Positions 1 through 10,039 of a stretch of DNA of 64,000 nt are shown in pieces. The notes under the pieces were generated by a model. That model did not search any database. It was not told the DNA's origin and worked only from the letters and a program-made list of their open reading frames with translations. Made by a program: the position numbers and the translations under genes. Position 1 is the first letter of the stretch. Each line of letters begins with the position of its first letter. This DNA is from Streptosporangiaceae bacterium. Lineage in GTDB: Bacteria > Actinomycetota > Actinomycetes > Streptosporangiales > Streptosporangiaceae. The stretch spans positions 1 through 64,000 of the forward strand of contig JAICYD010000002.1 in the NCBI GenBank assembly GCA_025934375.1, in the 5' to 3' direction.

Positions 1-1113
1 GACGAGTCGATCTGGGCCACGCGCAGGGTCCTGCGCCAGCGGCTCGTCGAGGAGGTGCGCCGTCGGCTGCGCGAGTCGTGGCTGCAGCGCGGCGTGTCAG
101 ACGCCGGGCTGGGCTGGATCGAGGAAGTCTTCGACCCTGACGTCCTGACGATCGGTTTCGCCCGGCGCGTCCCGTCGTACAAGCGCTTGACGCTGATGCT
201 GCGCGACAGCGAGCTGGTCCGCAGCCGCATCGTGTTCCTGCCCGACTACGACATGGCCCTGGCGCACTTCCTGGTCGCGGGGGCCGACGTCTGGCTGAAC
301 AACCCGCTGCGGCCGCTGGAGGCCTGCGGCACCTCCGGCATGAAGGTGTCGCTCAACGGCGGGCTCAATGTCTCCGTCCGCGATGGCTGGTGGGACGAGT
401 GGTACGACGGCGGCAACGGCTGGGAGATCCCGACCGCCGACGGCGTGGCCGACCCCTCGCGCCGCGACGAGCTCGAGGCGTCCGCCTTGTATGAGCTGAT
501 CGCCAAGTCGGTCGCGCCGCTGTTCTACGACCGCGGCGCCGACGGCGTCCCCGCGGGCTGGATCGAGATGGTGCGGCACAACCTCCGCACCCTCGGCCCG
601 CTGGTGCAAGCCGACCGGATGGTCGGCGACTACGTCCGCAACCTGTACGCCCCCGCGGCGCAGGCGTCCCGTGCCCTGGCCGCCGGGTCGCGCAGCGCCG
701 CCAGGGACCTGGCCGACTGGAAGCGCCGCGTCCGCGAGGCGTGGCCGTCGGTGCACGTCGAGCACGTGGAAACCGAGGGCGCGGAGCTGTCCCTCGGGTC
801 GCGGCTGAACGTCCGGGTCGTCGCCGCGCTCGGCGGCTTGTCGACCGACGACGTCTGCGCGGAGGTCGTCTACGGCCGGGCCGCCGACGACGATGAGATC
901 ATCGACCCCGGCTACGTGACGCTGACTCCCGACGAAGGCGACTTCGGCGGCGCGGCCCACTTCACGGGGTCGGTCGAGCTGGGCCGCCCGGGCCCGTTCG
1001 GCTACACCGTCCGCCTGGTCCCCAAGCACCCGCTGCTGGCCGGCCGCGCCGAGCTGGGCCTGATCACCTACCCCGACGCCCCCGCCGGCATGACCAACGG
1101 CGACCTGAGGTAA
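1..1113 (+). CDS. glgP: Alpha-glucan (glycogen) phosphorylase, C-terminal part
   Basis: This is the 3' part of a GT35 phosphorylase; the 5' end lies outside the window and the frame is open from base 1. It phosphorolyses alpha-1,4-glucan to glucose-1-phosphate in the cytoplasm. The PLP-binding segment EACGTSGMK is present, with the lysine codon at 343-345, followed by the glycine-rich SLNGGLNVSVRDGWWDE stretch typical of the short actinobacterial form. The last ~100 residues form a beta-rich tail after the GT35 core. The next gene, 260 bp downstream on the same strand, is metabolically unrelated. The identification is firm; the full length is unknown. Confidence 0.93.
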   Translation, partial: DESIWATRRVLRQRLVEEVRRRLRESWLQRGVSDAGLGWIEEVFDPDVLTIGFARRVPSYKRLTLMLRDSELVRSRIVFLPDYDMALAHFLVAGADVWLNNPLRPLEACGTSGMKVSLNGGLNVSVRDGWWDEWYDGGNGWEIPTADGVADPSRRDELEASALYELIAKSVAPLFYDRGADGVPAGWIEMVRHNLRTLGPLVQADRMVGDYVRNLYAPAAQASRALAAGSRSAARDLADWKRRVREAWPSVHVEHVETEGAELSLGSRLNVRVVAALGGLSTDDVCAEVVYGRAADDDEIIDPGYVTLTPDEGDFGGAAHFTGSVELGRPGPFGYTVRLVPKHPLLAGRAELGLITYPDAPAGMTNGDLR

Positions 1114-1372
1114 GCGTGCACTCGCGGCCTGCGGCCGCCTGGCTGGAGGTCCGGGGTTCAGCTCCTGCAGGTGCGCCGCCACGAGCGGCGGGCACTTCCA
1201 GCGCCGCGGCCCATGGGTGTCGCAGACAACGACGACGCGCACCAACTCACCCGGGCCTGTTCGCTTCCATGGCACTATCTTCCGCGCTGCGCGGGGGATG
1301 CGCGAGGTCACCGGGCGGGCTGCGGCCGGGGTCACGTTGCGCGGGCTGGTCAACCGTCAGATCCTGGGAAGC

Positions 1373-3421
1373 ATGACTGGTGACGAGGCCACGTCGGCTC
1401 AGGGCGCGCACGGGCCGGGGTACGGGGAGACGCTCTGGACGCCGACCGCCGAGACGATCAAGGCCACGCAGACGGCCCGCTACCAGGAATGGCTGGCCGA
1501 GCGCGGCATTCGCACCGGCAGCTACGACGAGCTGTGGCGGTGGTCGACGGACAACCCCGGGCCCTTCTGGGATTCCCTGTGGGACTACTTCGGCGTCCTC
1601 GGCGAGCGGGGCAGCGGGCCCGCCCTTGAGGCCGGCATCATGCCTGACGTCCACTGGTTCCCGGGGGCCACGCTCAACTACGCCCGCAACATGCTGCGCA
1701 CCGCGCACACTGACCCCGACCGCCTTGCCATCATTTCTTACTCCGAACGAGGCAGTGGTTCCCGCTACACCTATGCCCAGCTCGCGGCGGAGGTGGCCCG
1801 CGTGGCGGCGGGGCTGCGCGACCTCGGGGTCCGGCGCGGGGACCGCGTCGTGGGGCTGGTGCCAAACGTCCCCGAGGCGGCCATCGCCTTGCTGGCCACC
1901 GCGAGCATCGGGGCGATCTGGTCGTCGTGCTCACCGGACTTTGGGACGCGATCGGTGGTGGACCGGTTCGCGCAGATCGAGCCGGCCGTGCTCATCGCCG
2001 TGGACGGCTACGCCTACAACGGCAAGGACTACCCGCGCGGCGCCGTGGTCGCCGAGATCGCGGCCGCGCTGCCCACGCTGAAGGCGATCGTCGCGATCAG
2101 CCTGCTATCGCCTCCCGGGGGAACCGCCGCCGGCGCGGGGGAATCCAGCGAGGGCCCGGGAAGCGTTGCGTGGGAAAGCCTCGGCCTTGCCCGTGGCCCC
2201 CAGGAGCCACGGTTTGCGGAGATGCCGTTCGAGGAGGTGCCGTTCGAGCACCCGCTGTGGGTGCTGTACTCCTCGGGGACGACCGGGCTGCCCAAGCCGA
2301 TCGTGCACGGGCACGGCGGGATCGTCCTTGAGCACCTCAAGGCGCTGACGTTCCACCTCGACCTCGGGCCGGGTGACCGGTTCTCGTGGTACACCACCAC
2401 CGGCTGGATGATGTGGAACTTCCTGGTCGGCGGGCTGCTCGCGGGCGTCACGACCGTGCTGTACGACGGGGCCGCGACCTACCCGCAGACCGGACGGCTG
2501 TGGTCGCTGGCCGCCGACGCGAAACTGTCCTACCTGGGGGTCGGCGCGCCCTACCTGATGGCGTGCCACAAGGCCGGGCTGCGGCCGGGCGCCGAGCATG
2601 ACCTCACCGGGCTGCGCGGGATCGGGTCGACCGGATCGCCGCTGCCACCGGAGGGCTTCACCTGGGCCTACGACGCGGTCAAGGCGAACCTGATCCTGGG
2701 GTCGATGTCGGGCGGGACCGACATGTGCACCGGCTTCGTCGGGGCGTCGCCGCTGCTGCCGGTGCGGTCGGGGGTGATCGCCGGACCGTGCCTGGGCGCG
2801 AAGGTACAGGCGTTCGATCCCGACGGGCGTCCGGTCATCGGCCAGGTCGGCGAGCTGGTGGTCACGGTGCCGCTCCCGTCGATGCCGGTCGGGTTCTGGA
2901 ACGACCCGGACGGCTCGCGGTACCGGGATAGCTACTACGCCGACTTCCCTGGCGTGTGGCGGCACGGCGACTGGATCGAGATCCTGCCCGACGGCGGGTG
3001 CGTTATCTACGGCCGGTCGGACGCGACGCTGAACCGGGGCGGGGTGCGGATGGGGACCAGTGAGTTCTACCGGGTGGTCGAGGCGTTCGCCGAGGTGGCC
3101 GACAGCCTCGTGGTCGACACCGGGCGACTGGGAGCCGAGGGACGGCTGGTGCTGTACGTGACGCTGGCTCCGGGGGTAACCCTGGATGACGATCTTGTGA
3201 GGCGAGTTAAGGGCGCGTTGCGCGCCCAGTTGTCGCCGCGGCACGTGCCGGACGAGATCATCGTCGTGCCGGGGATACCACGGACCTTGTCCGGCAAGAA
3301 ACTCGAAATCCCGGTCCGCAAGATCCTGCTCGGCACGCCAGTCGAGCAGGCCGCCGATCCCAGCGCGCTGGCGAACCCGGAAGTCCTTGGTTATTTCGCC
3401 GCACGTGCGCAATCGGGCTAG
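1373..3421 (+). CDS. Acetoacetate-CoA ligase (acetoacetyl-CoA synthetase)
   Basis: An ANL-superfamily enzyme of 682 aa that activates acetoacetate to acetoacetyl-CoA with ATP, linking ketone bodies or PHB breakdown to central metabolism. The AMP-binding P-loop YSSGTTGLPKPI lies at about residue 300. The C-terminal catalytic lysine sits in SGKKLEIPVRK (about residue 642), and an N-terminal ACAS-like segment is present. The ATG at 1373 was chosen because it follows GGGAAG closely and the protein then starts like the family. An in-frame ATG at 1217 would add 52 residues of low-complexity sequence. Acetoacetate specificity rests on overall similarity, including the GSMSGGTDMCTGF region, rather than on a single residue. 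Confidence 0.9.
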   Translation: MTGDEATSAQGAHGPGYGETLWTPTAETIKATQTARYQEWLAERGIRTGSYDELWRWSTDNPGPFWDSLWDYFGVLGERGSGPALEAGIMPDVHWFPGATLNYARNMLRTAHTDPDRLAIISYSERGSGSRYTYAQLAAEVARVAAGLRDLGVRRGDRVVGLVPNVPEAAIALLATASIGAIWSSCSPDFGTRSVVDRFAQIEPAVLIAVDGYAYNGKDYPRGAVVAEIAAALPTLKAIVAISLLSPPGGTAAGAGESSEGPGSVAWESLGLARGPQEPRFAEMPFEEVPFEHPLWVLYSSGTTGLPKPIVHGHGGIVLEHLKALTFHLDLGPGDRFSWYTTTGWMMWNFLVGGLLAGVTTVLYDGAATYPQTGRLWSLAADAKLSYLGVGAPYLMACHKAGLRPGAEHDLTGLRGIGSTGSPLPPEGFTWAYDAVKANLILGSMSGGTDMCTGFVGASPLLPVRSGVIAGPCLGAKVQAFDPDGRPVIGQVGELVVTVPLPSMPVGFWNDPDGSRYRDSYYADFPGVWRHGDWIEILPDGGCVIYGRSDATLNRGGVRMGTSEFYRVVEAFAEVADSLVVDTGRLGAEGRLVLYVTLAPGVTLDDDLVRRVKGALRAQLSPRHVPDEIIVVPGIPRTLSGKKLEIPVRKILLGTPVEQAADPSALANPEVLGYFAARAQSG

Positions 3422-3426
3422 TCTTT

Positions 3427-3445
3427 CTGAGGGGTCCCGCCCCAG
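3427..3445 (+). terminator. GC hairpin after the acetoacetate-CoA ligase gene
   Basis: A short hairpin CTGAGGGG-TCCCG-CCCCAG begins 6 nt after the ligase stop codon. There is no T-run, so it is a typical actinobacterial GC-only terminator candidate. The rest of the gap to 3632 holds only the ribosome-binding site of the next gene. Confidence 0.4.
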
Positions 3446-3632
3446 CTCATGTCGGAGGGGGAAGCCGGGTGCGCCCGCTCGCTGGCGAGCAGAGCGGTGA
3501 AAAGGTCGCACCCGTACTCGCAGTTGATCAGTAGCCCACACTTAGCAGCCAGCCACCGTCTCGCACGGTGGCGGCTGCCGCATGCCTGTGCTCAAAGGCG
3601 CGCACGGGCCCGTAAGAAGGAGTGGATCGACG

Positions 3633-6600
3633 ATGTCGGCAGGGTCGGACAAGTCGGTGTCGGACCAGGCAGTGCTGGCCAAGACACTACCCGAAGGGGC
3701 GGCCGACGAGGTGGCGCGGGAGGCGCTCCTCGACCGGGCGGCGCGCTCGTGGGCGCAGATGGCCCCGGGGATTGCGAAGGCACTGCCCGGCGAGCAGGCG
3801 CCCCCCGGCGACGGCGTCGTCGACGGGCCGGCCTTCCTGCGGGAGTACTACCGGCTGGTCGCGCCCGAGGACCTCGTGCCCGCCGGGCCCGACCGGGTCG
3901 CCGCCGTCGCCGCCCGGCACGTGGCGCTCGGCGCGGTCCGCCCGCAGGGCCGTGCCCTGGTCACCGTCAGCCCCGCCGTTAGCCCGAACGGCTCCGGCGC
4001 CTCCCGCGAGGCCACCGCCGTCACCGAGGCCACCGCCGTCACCGAGGCCACCGCCGTCACCGAGGCCGCCGCCGCTACCGAGGCCGTCACCGTCACCGAC
4101 GCCGCCACTGTCGTCGACGTCGTCACCGATGACATGCCCTACCTGGTCGACTCGGTGACCATGGAGCTCAACCGGCACGCGGCGGACATCACCTTGATCG
4201 TGCACCCGGTGCTGATCGTCCGCCGGGACGTGGCCGGTACCGCGCACGACATCTGCGGGGATGAGCCGCGCCGCGCGGCGGTCGAAGGAGCACAGCCCGA
4301 GTCGTGGATGCACGTCGAGGCCAGCAACGTCGCCGACGCCAACGCGCTCGCGGCCGACCTGCGCCGCGTGCTCGATGACCTGCGCGTCGCCATGGAGGAC
4401 CAGCGGCGGATGCGCGGCGCCGCCCGCGAACTGGTCGCCACCTTGGCCGACGCCGCGCTGACGGCCACCTGGGGACCGGAGGAAGCCGAGGCGGGCGAGT
4501 TGCTGGCCTGGCTGTCGGCGGGTCACTTCATCTTCCTCGGCTACCGCGAGTACGACCTCGTCGGCCGCGGATCCGAAGCCGCGGGAGAGCTGAAGCCCGT
4601 CCCCGGTACTGGCCTCGGGCTGCTGCGGCATGACGTGCCCGACCCCGCCGCGGCGACCCCGCGGCGCGGCCTGGCCACCGAGCCCGCGCCCCGGCGGCTG
4701 GTGCTGGCCAAGTCGTCGCTGCGCTCGACCGTCTACCGGCCCAGTTACCTGGATTACGTCGCGGTGCGGAAGTTCGACGAGGATGGCGTCGTATCGGGGG
4801 AGTACCGGTTCCTCGGCCTGTACACCCAGGCCGCCTACACCGAGTCGATCACCCGCATCCCGGTGCTCCGGCAAACGCTCAGCCGGGTGCTGGAGGCGGC
4901 CGGCCTGCTCGACGACAGCCACGACGGCAAGGAGCTCATCGAGATCCTGGAGGGCTACCCGCGCGAGGAGCTGTTCGAGATCTCCGCCGAGCAGCTCACC
5001 CCGATCGCACTGGGCGTGCTGCGGCTCGGCGAACGCAAGCAGGTCCGGCTGTTCCTGCGGCCGGACGCCTACGGCCGCTACATGTCCTGCCTGACGTACC
5101 TGCCGCGTGACCGCTACACCACTGCGGTGCGGCTGCGGGTCCAGGAAGTCTTGCGCGCGGCGCTGGAGGGGGCCTCGGTCGACTACAGCGCCATGGTCGG
5201 CAACTCGGCGCTGGCCCGGCTGCACGTGGTCGTGTATGGCCAGCTGAGCGCGGATGGCCAGGTAGTCAAGCCGATGCCCCCGGTCGACGCGGCCACCGCC
5301 GCCGAGCTCCAGGCGCGCGTCGCCGCGGCGGTCCGCTCGTGGGACGAGGACGTCCTCGAGGAGGCGGAGCGCCGCCTTGGCCCCGCGCGCGCCGCGCAGC
5401 TGGCCGAACTGGTCAGCGCCGGGATCCCGGAGACCTACAAGGCGGACGTGCGAGCCGGCGCTGCGGTCACCGACCTGTCCCGGGTATGCCAGCTCCGGAC
5501 CGAGGACGAGCCGTTCGCCCTGCACCTGACAATCGGCGGCGGCCGGGAATGGCGGCTGCGGGTCTACCGGTCGGCCTCGTCGATCACGCTGTCGCGGGTC
5601 TTGCCGCAACTGCAGCACATGGGCCTGGAAGTGGTGGACGAGCACCCGTACGAGTTCGGCGGGGCGTTCTGGATCTACGACTTCGGGCTGCGGCGCGTCA
5701 GCGACCGCCCGCTCGCCGTGGAGGTCGCGGCGGCTTGCGGCGAGTTCGAGGAGGCGCTGACCGCCCTGTGGAACGGGCAGGCGGAAGACGACGGCTTCAA
5801 CGCCCTCGTCCTGGACGCCGGGCTCACCTGGCGGCAGGTCGTGCTGCTGCGCGCGTACGCCCGCTACCTGCGCCAGGCGGGCCTGCGATTCAGCCAGGAC
5901 TACCTGCAGCGAGTGCTGCGCGCCAACCCGCGGATCACCCGGCTCCTGGTCCGCCTGTTCGAGTCCCGCTTCGACCCCGACAGGCAGGGCGGCGCCGACG
6001 AGCGCTGCCTGGGCCTGGCTGAGGAACTGCGCGGCCTGCTGGACGAGGTCACCAGCCTCGACCACGACCGCATCCTGCGCGCCTACCTGGCGCTGGTCGA
6101 GGCGACCCTGCGGACCAGCTACTACCAGGTCACCAGCACCGGTGATCCGGCGCCGTACCTGGTCATCAAGCTCGCGCCGGAATCGGTGAACGTCGTGCCG
6201 GCGCCGCGGCCGAAGTTCGAGATCTTCGTGTACTCGCCCCGGCTGGAGGGGGTCCACCTGCGCTTCGGCCGGGTCGCCCGCGGCGGCCTGCGCTGGTCCG
6301 AGCGGCCAGAAGACTTCCGCACCGAGGTGCTCGGGCTGGTCAAGGCGCAGGAGGTCAAGAACGCCGTCATCGTGCCCTCCGGCGCGAAGGGCGGCTTCGT
6401 CTGCAAGCGGCTGCCCGACGCCAGCGATCGCGAGGCGTTCGCGGCCGAGGTGCTCGGGTGCTATCGCGCGTTCATCGCGGGGCTGCTCGACGTCACCGAC
6501 AACATCGTCGGCGACGCCGTGATGCCGCCGCCGCGGGTGATCCGCCGCGACGACGACGACCCGTACCTGGTGGTCGCCGCGGACAAGGGCACCGCGTCGT

Positions 6601-8702
6601 TTTCCGACGTCGCCAACGAGATCGCCGCGGGCTACGGGTTCTGGCTCGGCGACGCGTTCGCCTCCGGCGGCTCCCAGGGCTATGACCACAAGAAGATGGG
6701 CATAACGGCCCGGGGCGCCTGGGAGTCGGTCCGCTGGCACCTGGCGGGCCTGCGCTGCAACCCCGACGTCGATGACTTCACCGTCGCCGGCATCGGGGAC
6801 ATGTCCGGCGACGTGTTCGGGAACGGGATGCTGCTCTCCCGCCACATCAAGCTCGTGGCGGCCTTCGACCACCGGCACGTGTTCCTCGACCCGTCGCCCG
6901 CGCCCGAGGCGAGCTTCGCCGAGCGACGGCGGCTGTTCGACCTGCCCCGGTCGTCTTGGGCGGACTACGACACCTCGCTGATCTCGGCCGGCGGCGGCAT
7001 CTGGCCGCGGTCGGCGAAGTCGATTCCGCTGTCGGCGCCCGCCCGGGCGGTGCTGGGCCTGGACGAGGGAGTCCTCGCCCTGTCCCCGGATGAGCTGATC
7101 TCGGCGATCCTGGCCGCCCCCGTCGACCTGCTGTGGAACGGCGGCATCGGCACGTACGTCAAGGCCAGCCGGGAGACGCACGCGGACGCGGGTGACCGGT
7201 CCAACGACGCGGTGCGCGTCGACGCGACCCGGCTGCGGTGCAAGGTGATCGGCGAGGGCGGCAACCTCGGCCTCACCCAGGCCGCCCGGATCGAGTACGC
7301 CCTGAACGGCGGCCTGGTGAACACCGACTTCATCGACAACTCGGCCGGCGTGGACACCTCCGACCACGAGGTGAACATCAAGATCTTGCTGTCGGGCTCG
7401 GCCGGGGCCTCCGGCGCGGGGCTGCCGGCCGACGAGCGGGGCCGCCTGCTGCACGAGATGACCGAGGAGGTCGCCGCGCACGTGCTGGCCCACAACGACG
7501 CGCAGAACATGTCGCTCGCCGTCGCCCGGTACCAGGCGCCGCGGCTGCTGCACGTCCACGCGCGCTACATCCGCCAGCTCGTGCGAGACGGCCGCGTGAA
7601 CCTCGCGCAAGACGGGCTGCCCGGGGAGAAGGAGATCGCCGAGCGGCGGTCGGCCAGCGGCGGCCTCACCGCGCCGGAACTGGCGGTGCTGCTGGCGCAC
7701 ACGAAGATCGCCGCGACCGCCGGCGTGCTCGGCTCCAGCCTGCCTGACGACCCGTACCTGCGGGCCGAGCTCGGGCGCTACTTCCCGGCCCCGCTACGAG
7801 AGCGGTTCGCCGCGGCGATGGAGGGCCACCGGCTGCGCCGCGAGATCATCACGACGTCCCTGGTGAACCAGATGGTGGACACCGGCGGCAGCACGTTCCT
7901 GTTCCGGCTGGCGGAGGAGACCGGCGCGTCGGTGCCCGAGCTGACCAGCGCCTGGCTGGTCACCCGCGACGTGTTCGACATGCCCGCCTTCTGGCGTCGC
8001 CTGGATAAGCTGGCTGACTCCATCGACGTGCAGGCCCGGATCCTGATCGTGCTGGAGGTCCGCAAGCTGGTCGAGCGGGCCACCCGCTGGCTGGTCATGA
8101 ACCGGCGGCCGCCATTTGACATCGCCGCCGCCGTCGGGTCGCTGCACGAAGGGGTGGCCACGGTACGCTCGGCCATTCCCAAGCTGCTGGCGGGCCGCGA
8201 CCTGGCCGGCTTCGAGGAGCGCCGCGCCTCCTTCGTGGGGCTGGGCGTGCCCGCCGGGCTGGCCGATGAGGTGGCCGCGATGGTCGCGTCCTACTCCGCC
8301 TGTGACATCGTGCAAAGCGCGGCGATGGCCGGTTACGGGGTCGAGGAGACCGCCGCGGTGTACTTCGCCCTCGCTGACCGGCTGCAGCTGGGCCGGCTGC
8401 GCGACCTCGTCACCGCGCTGCCCCGCGACGACCGCTGGGCCTCCATGGCCCGCTCGGCGCTGCGCGATGACCTGTACGGCGCGCACGCCGCGCTCACCCA
8501 GGACGTCCTGGCGGTCGGCGGTGCCGGCAGCGCGGCCGACCGGCTGGCCGCCTGGGAGGAGCGCAACGAGGCGGCAATCGGCCGCGCGGCGGCGACTCTC
8601 GGCGAGATCTGGCAAAGCGAGCGCTTCACCTTCACCACGATGTCAGTCGCCTCCCGCGTAGTCCGCACCCTGGTCACGACGACCACCGCGCCGACCAGCT
8701 AG
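3633..8702 (+). CDS. gdh: NAD-specific glutamate dehydrogenase, large (~180 kDa) class
   Basis: A protein of 1689 aa that catalyses NAD-linked oxidative deamination of glutamate to 2-oxoglutarate and ammonia. The large N-terminal regulatory half (ACT-like repeats) is followed by the catalytic GDH core, with RVARGGLRWSERPEDFRTE and the conserved lysine/glycine segment PSGAKGGF near residue 915. The length fits the actinobacterial L_180 class. The ATG at 3633 follows AAGAAGGAG with 10 nt spacing; a 17-codon longer in-frame start at 3582 has no comparable site. The N-terminal region carries an in-frame hexapeptide duplication (EATAVT, from 4008). The 3' end overlaps the convergent lipoprotein gene by 29 bp. 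Confidence 0.95.
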   Translation: MSAGSDKSVSDQAVLAKTLPEGAADEVAREALLDRAARSWAQMAPGIAKALPGEQAPPGDGVVDGPAFLREYYRLVAPEDLVPAGPDRVAAVAARHVALGAVRPQGRALVTVSPAVSPNGSGASREATAVTEATAVTEATAVTEAAAATEAVTVTDAATVVDVVTDDMPYLVDSVTMELNRHAADITLIVHPVLIVRRDVAGTAHDICGDEPRRAAVEGAQPESWMHVEASNVADANALAADLRRVLDDLRVAMEDQRRMRGAARELVATLADAALTATWGPEEAEAGELLAWLSAGHFIFLGYREYDLVGRGSEAAGELKPVPGTGLGLLRHDVPDPAAATPRRGLATEPAPRRLVLAKSSLRSTVYRPSYLDYVAVRKFDEDGVVSGEYRFLGLYTQAAYTESITRIPVLRQTLSRVLEAAGLLDDSHDGKELIEILEGYPREELFEISAEQLTPIALGVLRLGERKQVRLFLRPDAYGRYMSCLTYLPRDRYTTAVRLRVQEVLRAALEGASVDYSAMVGNSALARLHVVVYGQLSADGQVVKPMPPVDAATAAELQARVAAAVRSWDEDVLEEAERRLGPARAAQLAELVSAGIPETYKADVRAGAAVTDLSRVCQLRTEDEPFALHLTIGGGREWRLRVYRSASSITLSRVLPQLQHMGLEVVDEHPYEFGGAFWIYDFGLRRVSDRPLAVEVAAACGEFEEALTALWNGQAEDDGFNALVLDAGLTWRQVVLLRAYARYLRQAGLRFSQDYLQRVLRANPRITRLLVRLFESRFDPDRQGGADERCLGLAEELRGLLDEVTSLDHDRILRAYLALVEATLRTSYYQVTSTGDPAPYLVIKLAPESVNVVPAPRPKFEIFVYSPRLEGVHLRFGRVARGGLRWSERPEDFRTEVLGLVKAQEVKNAVIVPSGAKGGFVCKRLPDASDREAFAAEVLGCYRAFIAGLLDVTDNIVGDAVMPPPRVIRRDDDDPYLVVAADKGTASFSDVANEIAAGYGFWLGDAFASGGSQGYDHKKMGITARGAWESVRWHLAGLRCNPDVDDFTVAGIGDMSGDVFGNGMLLSRHIKLVAAFDHRHVFLDPSPAPEASFAERRRLFDLPRSSWADYDTSLISAGGGIWPRSAKSIPLSAPARAVLGLDEGVLALSPDELISAILAAPVDLLWNGGIGTYVKASRETHADAGDRSNDAVRVDATRLRCKVIGEGGNLGLTQAARIEYALNGGLVNTDFIDNSAGVDTSDHEVNIKILLSGSAGASGAGLPADERGRLLHEMTEEVAAHVLAHNDAQNMSLAVARYQAPRLLHVHARYIRQLVRDGRVNLAQDGLPGEKEIAERRSASGGLTAPELAVLLAHTKIAATAGVLGSSLPDDPYLRAELGRYFPAPLRERFAAAMEGHRLRREIITTSLVNQMVDTGGSTFLFRLAEETGASVPELTSAWLVTRDVFDMPAFWRRLDKLADSIDVQARILIVLEVRKLVERATRWLVMNRRPPFDIAAAVGSLHEGVATVRSAIPKLLAGRDLAGFEERRASFVGLGVPAGLADEVAAMVASYSACDIVQSAAMAGYGVEETAAVYFALADRLQLGRLRDLVTALPRDDRWASMARSALRDDLYGAHAALTQDVLAVGGAGSAADRLAAWEERNEAAIGRAAATLGEIWQSERFTFTTMSVASRVVRTLVTTTTAPTS
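4008..4097 (+). repeat. In-frame 18-bp tandem repeat inside gdh
   Basis: Three perfect copies of GAGGCCACCGCCGTCACC (4008-4061) and two degenerate copies encode EATAVT repeats, forming an acidic/alanine-threonine linker in the N-terminal regulatory part of the dehydrogenase. Confidence 0.9.
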
Positions 8703-9975
8703 ATAAGTACGCGGTAGCGGTGCGGACGCCGCCGCCGATCGCGATGACCTGGATCTTCGCCGTGGTTGAGCCGCTCTGCGGGGGCGCGGGCGGGTCGATG
8801 GCGGCGAAGGACAGCACGTCCTCCGCCTGGAGCCGGTTACGGGCCGTCCGCTGAGCGCTCGGCATGAGCGACTTGAGGTAGCCCGGGATGGTGATCGGTG
8901 GCCCGGGGACCCGGGGACTGGCCTGGGCGAGCACGGAGGGCGTCTGCACGATGGTGTTCAGGTACATCGCGTAGAGCACCAGCGCGCCGCCGTCGGCCGT
9001 CCGCAGCGCCAGGCGCGCGTAATTCGACCCTTCCAGCACCCACTGGTAGGCATCCCCGGAGGGGGCCGAGATGCCGCGGGCGCTGGTCCGCGCGATGTCG
9101 TACAGGCCAGTGGTGAGCGGGCCGCTCGCCACGACCCTGGACGCCTCGCTGGCCGGGCCGTCATCGACCACGGCGGCCTGCAGCGGTCCCGCCAGGGCGG
9201 GGCGGACGAGCTGGCCGGCATTGGGCGCCGACATCGACTGGGTGGGGACGTAGCCGCGGCTATCGGTGGCCAGCTTCGGCACAGACTGGCCCGGTGCCAG
9301 CTGGGAGGTGCTGGCCAGCCGCCAGGTGGCGCTCGTGGCCGACCGCTGGAACACCATCAGGACATGGCCCTGGGCGGGCAGCGTCACCCCGGCCGCCAGG
9401 TCGGGGCTGGGGACGCCGCCGGGTGCGGTAGTCGCGCTCGCGGCCGGGTTCGCGGGGGCGCTCGTGGCGGGGGCGCCGGTCGCCGTGACGGGCGTACGCT
9501 CCACGCTGACCACGAAGTACTGCGGGTCGCCGGCCGGGGCCGCCTCGGGCAAGATGATCGTCGGGGTGCCGTAGGAATAGCGCGCGAAAGGCGGCTTGGC
9601 GCCCGTCGCCCGGGCGACGTTGAACTGGGTGTCCACCAGGGCTGCCTGCACGTCGTCGACGACCGACATGGCCAGCGAACGGTTCCCGGTGATGGACGCG
9701 CGGTCGCTGGCGGTGAGGTACGCGCTGTACGCCGCCTGCGCTCCGGTCATGGTCAGCGCGGGGGCGGGGGAGTCCCCGGAGCTCGCCTGGCCCGTGCTCG
9801 AGATGGTGCTCGACGCGCCGGAGGTGCAGCCCACGATGGCCAGCGCCGTGGTCGCCATGACCGCCAGCCCGGACGCCAGCCGCCAGCGGGCCGTCGCCCC
9901 CCGCCGTCCGTGTGCGATGGTCACAGTGCTGGAGGATACCGGCACCAGTGCTGCCCGGTGTCTGCGGCGGCTCAT
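8674..9975 (-). CDS. Putative secreted lipoprotein of unknown function
   Basis: A protein of 433 aa. A basic N-terminus is followed by a hydrophobic segment ending in the lipobox-like LAIVGC, with the candidate lipidated cysteine at residue 50. A Ser/Thr/Ala-rich linker and a large exported domain come next; I do not recognise the domain. The ATG at 9975 lacks a clear Shine-Dalgarno sequence, and an in-frame GTG at 9924 would still leave a full signal peptide. It is divergent from prfB and overlaps the end of gdh tail to tail. The reading frame stays open further upstream under prfB, but that part is shadow coding. Confidence 0.75.
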   Translation of the reverse strand: MSRRRHRAALVPVSSSTVTIAHGRRGATARWRLASGLAVMATTALAIVGCTSGASSTISSTGQASSGDSPAPALTMTGAQAAYSAYLTASDRASITGNRSLAMSVVDDVQAALVDTQFNVARATGAKPPFARYSYGTPTIILPEAAPAGDPQYFVVSVERTPVTATGAPATSAPANPAASATTAPGGVPSPDLAAGVTLPAQGHVLMVFQRSATSATWRLASTSQLAPGQSVPKLATDSRGYVPTQSMSAPNAGQLVRPALAGPLQAAVVDDGPASEASRVVASGPLTTGLYDIARTSARGISAPSGDAYQWVLEGSNYARLALRTADGGALVLYAMYLNTIVQTPSVLAQASPRVPGPPITIPGYLKSLMPSAQRTARNRLQAEDVLSFAAIDPPAPPQSGSTTAKIQVIAIGGGVRTATAYLSSWSARWSS

Positions 9976-10039
9976 GTCAATGCCAGCGGCGGCCCATCGT
10001 GAGACCGGAGGTAGCGTGCGCACGGAGTAGGCTTTCCGC

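Noticed and set aside
3687..7700. Very long open frame on the minus strand under gdh
   Set aside because: It is antisense to a fully conserved enzyme; the translation is Arg/Gly/Val/Asp low complexity typical of high-GC shadow frames.
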